From the NCBI RefSeq assembly GCF_022825805.1, contig NZ_JAJDWC010000139.1, positions 1 through 51,768 on the forward strand: a DNA stretch of 51,768 nt, in the 5' to 3' direction. The DNA is from Phaeobacter sp. (GTDB lineage Bacteria > Pseudomonadota > Alphaproteobacteria > Rhodobacterales > Rhodobacteraceae). Made by a program: the position numbers and the translations under genes. The number at the start of each line of letters is the position of its first letter. The stretch's first letter is position 1. This document shows positions 26,135 through 34,373 of the stretch, in pieces. The notes beneath the pieces were generated by a model, which saw nothing but the letters and a program-made list of their open reading frames with translations, was not told the origin of the DNA and ran no database searches.

Positions 26135-26255
26135 TCGCAGCTTTGGCCGGAGGGTCATTGCCGCTCGGCCCGGCAGGTTTGCGATCTCTCGCAGCCCTGC
26201 CGATGGCCGGATCTGAGGCAGAGCGCGCAAAGATCCAAGAAGGGGGCGCAGCACA

Positions 26256-26786
26256 TTGACAACCGAAAGAGAGCGCCGGTTTGTCGGCCCCCGCCGCGGC
26301 CAACGTGTGTTTGCTTTGGCTATTTTGGGGATGGCGGTGGGATTGCTGTTCTTGCTTCCTGATCAGACCACATGGGCAAAGAACACAAAACTGTTCGCAC
26401 AGCCACGTTTCTGGCCTGCTGTCGCATTGAGCGGAATGGCGGTGTTTGCGGCGCTGCATGTCTATCGTCTGCCCTGGAAACGGGTCACGCGCCATGATGT
26501 GCAAGAGCTGCGCCGCTGGCTGTCCGCGGTAGAGTTCGCAGCATGGTTCATGGGCTATGTGGTTTTGGTCCCCATCGCAGGCTATCTGCCGGTGACATTG
26601 GTTTTTGTCCCGGCGCTGGCCTGGCGGATGGGCTACCGTCGCCGGAGCATGATCCTGATCTGCTTTGCCTTTGCAACGATTGTGGTGATCTTCTTCAAAG
26701 CGGTGCTTGCCGTTCGGATACCCGGTGCCCTGTTGTACGAAACCTTGCCTGCGGCCCTGCGCAGCTTTGCGATCTTGTATCTCTAG
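26256..26786 (+). CDS. tctB: Tripartite tricarboxylate transporter small membrane subunit TctB
   Basis: 176 residues with four predicted membrane helices: FALAILGMAVGLLFLL, FWPAVALSGMAVFAALHVY, FAAWFMGYVVLVPIAGYL and MILICFAFATIVVIFF. That is the layout of TctB small subunits, which are poorly conserved in sequence. The best start is a TTG at 26256 with AAGGGGG ahead. The 121-base gap after tctC shows nothing, and tctA follows after 27 bases. Confidence 0.82.
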   Translation: MTTERERRFVGPRRGQRVFALAILGMAVGLLFLLPDQTTWAKNTKLFAQPRFWPAVALSGMAVFAALHVYRLPWKRVTRHDVQELRRWLSAVEFAAWFMGYVVLVPIAGYLPVTLVFVPALAWRMGYRRRSMILICFAFATIVVIFFKAVLAVRIPGALLYETLPAALRSFAILYL

Positions 26787-26813
26787 GTCGATTTCCGAGG
26801 AAAAGAGCGACAG

Positions 26814-28433
26814 ATGGATCTGCTTTACTCTGCCTTTGATATCCTGCTGCGATGGGATGTGGCCATCGCACTTCTTGCGGGATCTGTCGGAGGCGTTCTG
26901 ATCGGCGCCATTCCCGGCGTTGGCCCTGCTGTGGCCATTGCGATCCTGCTGCCGGCCACGTTTTCGCTGGACCCAATCGTGGGATTGACGGTCCTGTTGG
27001 GGATCTACGGCTCATCCATGTATGGCGGTGCAATCCCGGCCATTTTGATCAACACACCAGGAACGGCTGTGAATGCGCTGACCACCTATGATGGTCACCC
27101 TATGACCGCACGTGGTGAGCCGCGACGCGCGCTCAGTCTTGCCTATTCGGCCAGTTTCTTTGGCGGCGTGTTTTCAGTGATCTGCCTTATCTTGTTTGCA
27201 CCGGTTTTGGCGCGGATTGCGCCGATGTTCGGTTCCAGGGAGATATTTCTGGCGGCACTTTTGGGCCTGACCTTGGTTGTGGTCGCCCATCGTGGCCAGA
27301 CTTTGATCGCGGGTGCGTTGGCCTGCCTCGGGATTTTCCTGAATACGATTGGAATGGAGCCCGTCAAATACACCCAGCGCTACACGTTTGATCAGGATTT
27401 CCTGGGCAGTGGTGTCAATCTGATCGTCGTGGTCTTGGGTCTTTTTGCGCTGTCACAAGCTTTTGTCCTGCTGACAGACGAAGATGAAAAGATCCGTGTC
27501 AGCCGCTTGCGGGGTGGCATGTTCCAAGGTCTGCGCGAACTTGCGCGCCACCCCCGCGTTGCCAGCGTGTCGGCCAGTTTCGGCGTGCTGATGGGAATGA
27601 TCCCTGGGGTTGGGGAATTCACGGCCCAGTTCATGGCCTATACCTACGCTCAAAAAACCTCAAAACGGCCGCAGGATTTTGGCCGCGGCTCCTCCGAGGG
27701 CCTGATTGCTGCGGAAACATCCAACAATGCGGTGCCCGCAGCGGCGATGGTGCCTTTGCTGGCACTTGGGATCCCGGGCGAAGCGCTGACCGCGATGATG
27801 TTGTCCGTGTTCTATGTCCACAACGTTGTGCCAGGTCCGGGGCTGTTCCAGAACCAGATGGATTTTGTCGTCGCACTCTATTTGGCGTTGCTGCTGTTGA
27901 ACATATTGGTGCTGCTGTTCCTGCTTGGCGCTACGGGCGTGTTGGTGCAGGTGGTGCGTATTCCCAACCGCTTTCTGGGTGTGTGCATTTTGACGCTCAG
28001 CTTTGTGGGTGTCTATTCACTGCGCAACTCCGCCACGGACTGCATGCTGGCGGCGGGATTTGGTGTGTTTGGTTTCATCCTGAAGCGCCTGTCGCTGCCA
28101 GCGGTTCCAATCATCCTTGGCATGGTGCTGGGCGGGATCATGGAGGTGAAGCTGCGCGCAGCGATGGCCCGTGTGAAAACGCCGTTGGATTTCATCGACC
28201 GTCCCGTGGCGTTCATTCTTTTTCTACTCATCATCACAGTGCTGCTGGTTCATGTCTTGCGGGTGCGCAAAGACAGCCAGAGCCTGAAGGAGGCCGAATG
28301 GCAGATCAAAACCGCATCAACGAGCTTCGGGGCACTGATGTGGCGCCGCAGAAACTCTTTCTTGAAGGCTCATGGCAAGAAGGTCAGGGCACGCCACTCA
28401 CGGTTACTTCGCCGATTGACGGATCTGTTCTAA
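26814..28433 (+). CDS. tctA: Tripartite tricarboxylate transporter large membrane subunit TctA, with abnormal C-terminal extension
   Basis: The frame encodes 539 residues. It shows the two TctA signatures, GAIPGVGPAVAIAILLPATF near residue 27 and the related GMIPGVGEFTAQFMAY, together with INTPGTAVNALTTYDGHPM. About ten membrane helices are present; the last ends at VLLVHVLRVRK. After that the frame runs on for about 45 residues (rich in Arg and Lys) into the start of the aldehyde dehydrogenase gene, overlapping it by 136 bases. This tail is a read-through of dehydrogenase codons in another frame and is unlikely to be a family feature. A lost stop near 28297 is inferred. Confidence 0.88.
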   Translation: MDLLYSAFDILLRWDVAIALLAGSVGGVLIGAIPGVGPAVAIAILLPATFSLDPIVGLTVLLGIYGSSMYGGAIPAILINTPGTAVNALTTYDGHPMTARGEPRRALSLAYSASFFGGVFSVICLILFAPVLARIAPMFGSREIFLAALLGLTLVVVAHRGQTLIAGALACLGIFLNTIGMEPVKYTQRYTFDQDFLGSGVNLIVVVLGLFALSQAFVLLTDEDEKIRVSRLRGGMFQGLRELARHPRVASVSASFGVLMGMIPGVGEFTAQFMAYTYAQKTSKRPQDFGRGSSEGLIAAETSNNAVPAAAMVPLLALGIPGEALTAMMLSVFYVHNVVPGPGLFQNQMDFVVALYLALLLLNILVLLFLLGATGVLVQVVRIPNRFLGVCILTLSFVGVYSLRNSATDCMLAAGFGVFGFILKRLSLPAVPIILGMVLGGIMEVKLRAAMARVKTPLDFIDRPVAFILFLLIITVLLVHVLRVRKDSQSLKEAEWQIKTASTSFGALMWRRRNSFLKAHGKKVRARHSRLLRRLTDLF

Positions 28434-29782
28434 CCACTCTCGCCGCTGCTTCCAGCGATGATGTCGACAGGGCCGTCGCCTCTGCCAGGCGTGCGTTTGC
28501 GGATGGCCGTTGGTCACGTCTTGCGCCAGCTGCCCGGAAAAAAATCTTGATGCGGATCGCAGACCGGATCGAGGCCGAGGCGGTTGAGCTGGCTGTTCTG
28601 GGTGTGCGCGACAATGGAACCGAGTTCAACATGGCGCTGAAGGCAGAGCCTGGCTCGGCGGCCGGGACGTTTCGCTACTATGCCGAAGCGTTGGATAAAG
28701 TGGCAGGTGAAGTCGCGCCAACCCCTCCTGATGTCCTGGGCCTGGTCCACCGCGCGCCGGTGGGGGTGGTTGCGGCAATCGTGCCGTGGAACTTTCCGCT
28801 GATGATCGGAGCCTGGAAACTCGCGCCAGCCTTGGCCATGGGCAATTCGGTGATTTTGAAACCCGCCGAAAGCGCGTCGCTCAGCCTTTTGCGGCTGGCG
28901 GAGATCTGCGCAGAATGCGGCCTGCCGGATGGTGTGCTGAACGTGGTGACGGGGCGAGGCACTGAAACCGGTGCCGCCCTGGCACATCACATGGATGTGG
29001 ATGTTATGGTGTTCACTGGATCCGGCGCAACCGGGCGGCACCTGCTGGCAGCGTCGGCGCAATCCAATCTGAAGCGTTGCTATCTCGAACTTGGCGGTAA
29101 ATCCCCAAACATCGTCTTTGCCGATGCAAAGGATCTGGATCAGGCCGCCAAAGTTGCCGCTATGGGGATTTTTCGCAATTCCGGGCAGGTCTGTGTTGCA
29201 GGCTCGCGTTTGCTGGTTGAACGGTCCATTCACGATCATTTTGTGGATCAATTGAAAACGCATGCTGAGGCGCTGCGTGTGGGTGACCCACTTGATCTAA
29301 ACAGTCAAATCGGCGCGGTGAATTCATCCGCTCAACTGGCGGCCAATCTGCGACATGTCGATCAGGCCCTGTCAGAGGGCGGCAACATCGTCTGTGGCGG
29401 GCAGCAGATCCTGCAGAAGACTGGTGGCACCTACATGGCCCCGACCATTGTCACGGGCGTGACTAGGGATGCGGCGCTGTTTCAAAATGAGGTCTTTGGC
29501 CCGGTGCTGTCTGTCACCGCATTTGACAGCGAAGAAGAAGCGATCCAGCTCGCAAACGCCACCAGCTATGGTCTTGCGGCAGGGGTATGGACCGCTGATT
29601 TGTCCCGCGCCCACCGCTGCATTGCCGAACTGCGGACGGGCGTTGTGCATGTGAACACCTATGGCGGTGCTGATATGACCGTGCCGTTGGGCGGGGTGGG
29701 TCAATCGGGCAACGGGCACGACAAGTCGCTTTATGCGTTGGACAAATTCGTCGACCTGAAATCTGCTTGGATCCAGCTGTGA
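28298..29782 (+). CDS. NAD(P)-dependent aldehyde dehydrogenase, PuuC-like
   Basis: 494 residues of the ALDH superfamily. The proline-tryptophan segment IVPWNFPLMIGAWKLAPAL is near residue 161, VFTGSGATGRHL is the cofactor loop, the general base is E264 in LELGGKSPN, and the nucleophile is C299 in NSGQVCVAGSR. The ending GQSGNGHDKSLYALDKFVDLK closely resembles PuuC, which oxidises gamma-glutamyl-gamma-aminobutyraldehyde in putrescine degradation. The start at 28298 has AGGAGG 4 bases ahead; the longer frame would run far back into tctA. It overlaps tctA by 136 bases. Other omega-aldehydes are possible substrates. Confidence 0.9.
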   Translation: MADQNRINELRGTDVAPQKLFLEGSWQEGQGTPLTVTSPIDGSVLTTLAAASSDDVDRAVASARRAFADGRWSRLAPAARKKILMRIADRIEAEAVELAVLGVRDNGTEFNMALKAEPGSAAGTFRYYAEALDKVAGEVAPTPPDVLGLVHRAPVGVVAAIVPWNFPLMIGAWKLAPALAMGNSVILKPAESASLSLLRLAEICAECGLPDGVLNVVTGRGTETGAALAHHMDVDVMVFTGSGATGRHLLAASAQSNLKRCYLELGGKSPNIVFADAKDLDQAAKVAAMGIFRNSGQVCVAGSRLLVERSIHDHFVDQLKTHAEALRVGDPLDLNSQIGAVNSSAQLAANLRHVDQALSEGGNIVCGGQQILQKTGGTYMAPTIVTGVTRDAALFQNEVFGPVLSVTAFDSEEEAIQLANATSYGLAAGVWTADLSRAHRCIAELRTGVVHVNTYGGADMTVPLGGVGQSGNGHDKSLYALDKFVDLKSAWIQL

Positions 29783-29919
29783 TGCTGTGGACCAAACTGC
29801 GCAACCCGCAGCAGTTGCAACGTGCAAGGGTTGGCGCAGGCCATGGCAAGGACGCCCTGAAACATTACAGCCCTGAAACACGACAGCCACGAGACAACAC
29901 GCCATGAGGGAGGCATGAC

Positions 29920-31152
29920 ATGGTCGAAAAAACAATTCTGATCGTTGGCACCTACGACACCAAAGAGGCCGAGTTGACCTATCTGGCCGAGGTGATCACC
30001 GGGCAGGGTGGCCTGGTCAAGACCATGGATGTGAGTGTGCTTGGCGATCCGAACCAGCCGACAGATATCAGCAAACATGACGTGGCCGAAGCAGTCGGCA
30101 GCTCCATCGATGCAGCCATTGCATCGGGTGATGAAAACACCGCAATGCAGATCATGGGGGCAGGTGCGGCAACGCTTGCCTTGGCGCAATACCGGGCCGG
30201 ATCGATCCATGGTGTGATCGTTCTGGGGGGCACCATGGGCACAGATCTCGCCCTTGATCTATGTTCTGCGCTGCCGATCGGGGTCCCAAAATACGTGGTC
30301 TCGACTGTTGCGTTTTCGGCGCTGTTGCCGCCAGACCGTTTGCCTGCGGATGTTCAGATGATCCTCTGGGCAGGTGGTCTCTATGGTTTAAACGGGATCT
30401 GCAAAGCGTCTCTGTCGCAGGCTGCGGGCGCTGTCTTGGGGGCGGCGCGAGCAGTGGAGCCGCCAACCTCGACCCGTCCGGTCATTGGCATGACGTCCTT
30501 TGGCAAGACCGTGCTGCGGTATATGGTTGATTTGAAACCAGCGCTGGAAAGCCGCGGGTTTGATGTGGCGGTCTTTCATGCCACCGGCATGGGGGGGCGG
30601 GCGTTTGAAAGTCTCGCTACCGAAGGCGCCTTTGCCGCGGTGATGGATTTCGCACCACAAGAGGTCAGCAATCATCTGTTTGGCGGTTTGTCGGCCGGGG
30701 CTACCCGAATGACCGGCGCAGGGCGCTCCGCAACCCCGCAGATGATCGCGCCCGGGTGTCATGATCTGGTGGATTTTGTTGGCTGGCAGGCGGTGCCGGA
30801 CAAGCTGCGGGATCGACCCGTTCATGCCCACAATCGGCTGCTCAGCTCGGCGGTCCTGTCCGACAGCGAACGCAGACAGGTGGCAGATGCGCTCTGCGAT
30901 AAGCTGTCGACTGCACGCGGGCCAGTCGCGGTTTTGGTGCCGCAGGGGGGATGCCATGAATGGGACCGCGAAGGCGCGGATCTGCACGATTCTGCGGCCC
31001 TTGCGGCATTTTGCGATCACCTGATGGCCAATTGTCCAGCCAACGCGTCGCTGCATCCTCTTGATGGTCATATCAACGATCAAATGTTCATCGAAAAAGT
31101 GCTGGAGATCTTTGATGGTTGGCTTGCAGATGGGACTGTGTCGCGTGGTTAA
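29920..31152 (+). CDS. Tm-1-like ATP-binding domain protein (UPF0261)
   Basis: 410 residues. The opening KTILIVGTYDTKEAELTYLAEVI and the segment GVIVLGGTMGTDLALDLCSALPIGVPKYVVSTVAFS match the UPF0261 family, whose plant member Tm-1 gives resistance to tobamoviruses by binding ATP. In bacteria the proteins are often found in catabolic operons, commonly beside a phosphoenolpyruvate-hydrolase-like TIM barrel, which is absent here. Their reaction is not established to my knowledge. The start has GAGGGAGG ahead. The 137-base gap after the dehydrogenase includes two 11-base direct repeats (29854 and 29870). Confidence 0.88.
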   Translation: MVEKTILIVGTYDTKEAELTYLAEVITGQGGLVKTMDVSVLGDPNQPTDISKHDVAEAVGSSIDAAIASGDENTAMQIMGAGAATLALAQYRAGSIHGVIVLGGTMGTDLALDLCSALPIGVPKYVVSTVAFSALLPPDRLPADVQMILWAGGLYGLNGICKASLSQAAGAVLGAARAVEPPTSTRPVIGMTSFGKTVLRYMVDLKPALESRGFDVAVFHATGMGGRAFESLATEGAFAAVMDFAPQEVSNHLFGGLSAGATRMTGAGRSATPQMIAPGCHDLVDFVGWQAVPDKLRDRPVHAHNRLLSSAVLSDSERRQVADALCDKLSTARGPVAVLVPQGGCHEWDREGADLHDSAALAAFCDHLMANCPANASLHPLDGHINDQMFIEKVLEIFDGWLADGTVSRG

Positions 31153-31242
31153 CTGCGCGGAACGGTACAGAACGGCACGTCCCAAAGCCACCAGCCTTGT
31201 CTCCCCCCAGATCAGCGCCTAGGGTCGCGAGGATTTAGGCCC

Positions 31243-31305
31243 GTCTGGTGGCGTGGCCTGTTGGGGCGACTGCGACAGGGTTTCCCCAACAAGGTCCCAC
31301 CAGAC
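31243..31305 (+). ncRNA. Large intercistronic stem-loop before the FadB/FadJ-like gene
   Basis: In the 190-base gap between the Tm-1-like and FadB/FadJ-like genes the RNA can form a 63-base stem-loop. GTCTGGTGG (31243-31251) pairs with CCACCAGAC (31297-31305). After a 3-base bulge GGCC pairs with GGTC (one wobble). After a one-base bulge TGTTGGGG (31259-31266) pairs with CCCCAACA (31284-31291). A 17-base loop remains. No T run follows, so it is not a simple terminator. Its role is unknown; a processing, stability or regulatory element is possible. Confidence 0.5.
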
Positions 31306-31342
31306 TTGGCGGTTTGCGCAGTTTTGCACGGAGAAAACACCC

Positions 31343-33430
31343 ATGGTTCAGGCAATCGATTATCAGCGGGTTGGGGACATCGCGGTTTTGAAGGCGCAGA
31401 ACCCGCCTGTGAATGCGCTTGGGATTGACGTGCGACGCGGGCTGTTGTCCGGCATCGAACGCGCCGAGCAAGAAGGCGCGCGCGCAATCCTGATCTATGG
31501 CGATGGTCGAACCTTCTTTGCCGGGGCGGATATCCGTGAATTTGGCAAACCGATGCAGGCACCCGGGCTGCCGGATCTGTGCAACCGGATCGAAGCGGCC
31601 TCCGCCATCGTGGTCACTACGCTGCATGGCACTGCCCTGGGAGGCGGATTGGAGGTTGCGTTGGCCTCGCACTATCGGGTGGCCGTGCCGAGCGCCAAAA
31701 TGGGACTGCCAGAGGTTCATTTGGGCATCCTGCCCGGCGCAGGCGGCACCCAAAGATTGCCACGGCTTGTTGGATGCGAAGCCGCTTTGGACATGATCAC
31801 AACCGGGCGCCACGTGAGCGCGCAAGAAGCACTGGAACGTGGTGTAATTGATCGGATCGCCGAGGGAGAGCCCCGTGAAATCGGACTGGCTTTTGCACAG
31901 GAATTGCTGGATCAGTCAGCGGATCGACGGCCTGTCTGTGATTTGCCGCCCCCGGCCGCTGTTGATTTTGATGCAGCCTACACGCGCGTATTGGCAAAGG
32001 GACGCGGGCAGTTGTCGCCTGCCGTAGCGGTGAGAGCCGTCCAGGCCGCAGCCGAAGCGGACAGTTTTGCCGATGGGCTGGCGCGGGAACGTGCCTTGTT
32101 TCAGGAACTGATGGAAAATGACCAACGCCAGGGCTTAATCCACGCCTTCTTTGCCGAACGCGCCGTCAGCAAACTGGAGGAGCTGAAGGGCGTCACGCCG
32201 CGCGCTGTGTCCGCTGTGGGTGTGATCGGCGGTGGCACTATGGGTGCAGGTATCGCCGCGGCGGCGGTGTTGGCGGGCCTCTCTATCGTGATCATTGAAC
32301 GCGCGGATCAGGCCGCGCAAGACGCCCGCGAGCGGGTGTTGGCAAACCTCTCAGGTGCGATGAAGCGGGGCAAGATCACGCAAGATCAATACAGCGAAAT
32401 CGCATCAGACAAGCTGCAGGTGGCAACGGACTATGCGGCGTTGCAACACGTCGATCTGGTGGTGGAGGCCGTCTTTGAGGACATGGCCGTGAAGCGCGAG
32501 GTTTTTGCCGCGCTCGATGCCCATTGCAAGCCGGATGCTATTTTGGCCAGCAACACGTCTTATCTGGATTTGAACGAGATCGCCGCCGCCACCTCACGAC
32601 CTGAGAATGTGATTGGGCTGCATTTCTTTTCACCCGCGCATGTCATGAAGCTCCTCGAAGTCGTGGTTGCCGATAAGACCGCGCCAGAGGTTGTCGCAAC
32701 AGGGTTTGCGCTTGGAAAACAATTGGGCAAAATATCTGTCCGGTCCGGCGTTTGTGATGGGTTCATCGGCAACCGCGTGATGAATGCCTATCGCAAAGCA
32801 GCGGATCACATGGTTTTGGATGGTGCGTCGCCCTATCAAATCGACAAGGTCATGACTGGCTTTGGCTTCCCGATGGGTCCCTTTGCAGTTGGTGATTTGT
32901 CGGGGCTGGATATCAGCTGGGCCGCGCGCAAACGACGGGCCGCCACCCGCGACCCACGCGACCGGGTGGCGCAGTTTGCAGATTGGCTTTGTGAAGCGGG
33001 GAACTTTGGACAGAAGACCGGTAAAGGGTTCTACGTCTATGAAGCCGGGCAGCGGGGTGGTGTGCCCAATCCGCAGGTGGCAGAGCTGATTGCGCGCGAT
33101 CAGGCCGCCCAGGGGATCACGCCGCGGTCTTTTTCGGATGAGGAAATTCTGCGCCGTTATATGTGCGCGATGGTGAACGAGGCCGCCAAAACGGTGGGCG
33201 AAGGCATCGCCCGCCGCCCGCTGGATGTCGATATGGCGATGGTCTTTGGCTATGGCTTCCCACGCTACCACGGTGGCCCATTGAAATGGGCCGATCTTCA
33301 GGGCCTTGATCAGGTGCTGCGAGATATCGAAACCTACGCAGAACAGGACCCGTTTTTCTGGCAACCCGCACCCCTGCTGCAGCGCTTGGTGGCCGATGGT
33401 GAGATGTTTCAGTCCCTTAATGCCATGTGA
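31343..33430 (+). CDS. Bifunctional enoyl-CoA hydratase / 3-hydroxyacyl-CoA dehydrogenase (FadB/FadJ-like)
   Basis: 695 residues. The hydratase domain (about 1-190) has the oxyanion segment FFAGADIREFG and both glutamates, E104 in GGGLEVAL and E124 in LPEVHLGILPGAGG. The dehydrogenase domain starts with the NAD motif VGVIGGGTMGAGIA near residue 293 and continues with the catalytic histidine in HFFSPAHVMKLLEVV and the serine loop ASNTSYLDL. The C-terminal dehydrogenase repeats follow. It performs two steps of beta-oxidation of an acyl-CoA. The start at 31343 has GGAG ahead. Probably the last gene of the tct operon, it may degrade the product of the imported acid, or serve the phenylacetate pathway. 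Confidence 0.92.
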   Translation: MVQAIDYQRVGDIAVLKAQNPPVNALGIDVRRGLLSGIERAEQEGARAILIYGDGRTFFAGADIREFGKPMQAPGLPDLCNRIEAASAIVVTTLHGTALGGGLEVALASHYRVAVPSAKMGLPEVHLGILPGAGGTQRLPRLVGCEAALDMITTGRHVSAQEALERGVIDRIAEGEPREIGLAFAQELLDQSADRRPVCDLPPPAAVDFDAAYTRVLAKGRGQLSPAVAVRAVQAAAEADSFADGLARERALFQELMENDQRQGLIHAFFAERAVSKLEELKGVTPRAVSAVGVIGGGTMGAGIAAAAVLAGLSIVIIERADQAAQDARERVLANLSGAMKRGKITQDQYSEIASDKLQVATDYAALQHVDLVVEAVFEDMAVKREVFAALDAHCKPDAILASNTSYLDLNEIAAATSRPENVIGLHFFSPAHVMKLLEVVVADKTAPEVVATGFALGKQLGKISVRSGVCDGFIGNRVMNAYRKAADHMVLDGASPYQIDKVMTGFGFPMGPFAVGDLSGLDISWAARKRRAATRDPRDRVAQFADWLCEAGNFGQKTGKGFYVYEAGQRGGVPNPQVAELIARDQAAQGITPRSFSDEEILRRYMCAMVNEAAKTVGEGIARRPLDVDMAMVFGYGFPRYHGGPLKWADLQGLDQVLRDIETYAEQDPFFWQPAPLLQRLVADGEMFQSLNAM

Positions 33431-33484
33431 GGGGCAGTGCTTCGGGCTGCTAAACAGCGCCGGAAGCAGCATCCCATTTGTCCG

Positions 33485-33510
33485 AAAAAAGGCGCCAATC
33501 GGCGCCTTTT
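33485..33510 (+). terminator. Rho-independent terminator after the FadB/FadJ-like gene
   Basis: AAAAAAGGCGCC pairs with GGCGCCTTTT across an AATC loop, followed by a T-rich tail. It lies 54 bases after the stop and also ahead of the convergent rpe stop at 33546, and can act in both directions. Confidence 0.85.
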
Positions 33511-33545
33511 CCTTTGGTTGAAACCCGCTGTCTGATTGCCCTGGG

Positions 33546-34235
33546 TCAGGCGGCGTTGCCTGTTGCGGCCGCACGAATGGTTTTGATGTTGTCGCCATAG
33601 ACGCCGGGGTTTTCGACTGATCCGCCTTTGAAGACGGCAGATCCTGCGACCAAGACATCTGCCCCGGCCTCTGCCACCAGCGGTGCGGTGCGCGGATCAA
33701 CTCCACCATCGATCTCGATGTGAATGGGGCGGTCGCCAATCATCTCACGCAGCCTGCGCACTTTTGCCGTCATATCGATGAATTTCTGGCCGCCGAAGCC
33801 CGGGTTGACGGTCATGACGCAGACCAGATCGGCCAGGTCCAGCACATGCGCGACAGCCTCTGCCGGTGTCCCGGGGTTGAGAGCAACACCCGCTTTCATG
33901 CCTGCACCACGGATGGCCTGCAATGTGCGATGAATATGTGGGCCTGCCTCGACATGCGCGGTCAAGACATCGGCGCCGGCGTCTGCATAGGCGTCAATGT
34001 AGGGGTCGACCGGAGCAATCATCAAATGCACGTCCATCACGGTCTTAACGTGGGGGCGGAACGCTTTGACCGCCATCGGGCCAAATGTCAGGTTCGGCAC
34101 GAAGTGGCCGTCCATCACATCGACATGGACCCAATCTGCGCCCTGCGCCTCGATGGCCTGGATCTCCTGGCCAAAGTTGGCGAAATCTGCAGATAGGATT
34201 GAAGGCGCAATCTTGATCTGTCGGTCAAAACTCAT
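33546..34235 (-). CDS. rpe: Ribulose-phosphate 3-epimerase
   Basis: 229 residues of the TIM-barrel epimerase. Landmarks are [17 protein letters not shown] near residue 6, the metal histidine in [19 protein letters not shown], the aspartate-containing [22 protein letters not shown] near residue 145, and [13 protein letters not shown]. It interconverts ribulose 5-phosphate and xylulose 5-phosphate in the pentose phosphate or Calvin cycle. The start at 34235 matches the usual family length; the longer frame adds non-family sequence. It stands alone here, with convergent and divergent neighbours. Confidence 0.96.
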   Translation of the reverse strand: MSFDRQIKIAPSILSADFANFGQEIQAIEAQGADWVHVDVMDGHFVPNLTFGPMAVKAFRPHVKTVMDVHLMIAPVDPYIDAYADAGADVLTAHVEAGPHIHRTLQAIRGAGMKAGVALNPGTPAEAVAHVLDLADLVCVMTVNPGFGGQKFIDMTAKVRRLREMIGDRPIHIEIDGGVDPRTAPLVAEAGADVLVAGSAVFKGGSVENPGVYGDNIKTIRAAATGNAA

Positions 34236-34373
34236 GGCGAAGGTTCCTTGCGATTGAGGCGCGTCTACTGGGGTTGGTTGGCCAGCCATATAGCGCCTCA
34301 TCCGGCTGCCGCCTAGGCTGATGCGTTACAAAAGTTTCATCTGGCTGACATGGAGGCGTTGGGTGCGCCCCAT

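Noticed and set aside
32630..33739. Minus-strand frame of 369 codons across the FadB/FadJ-like gene end
   Set aside because: It covers the terminator and an established plus-strand gene in antisense, with no family features.
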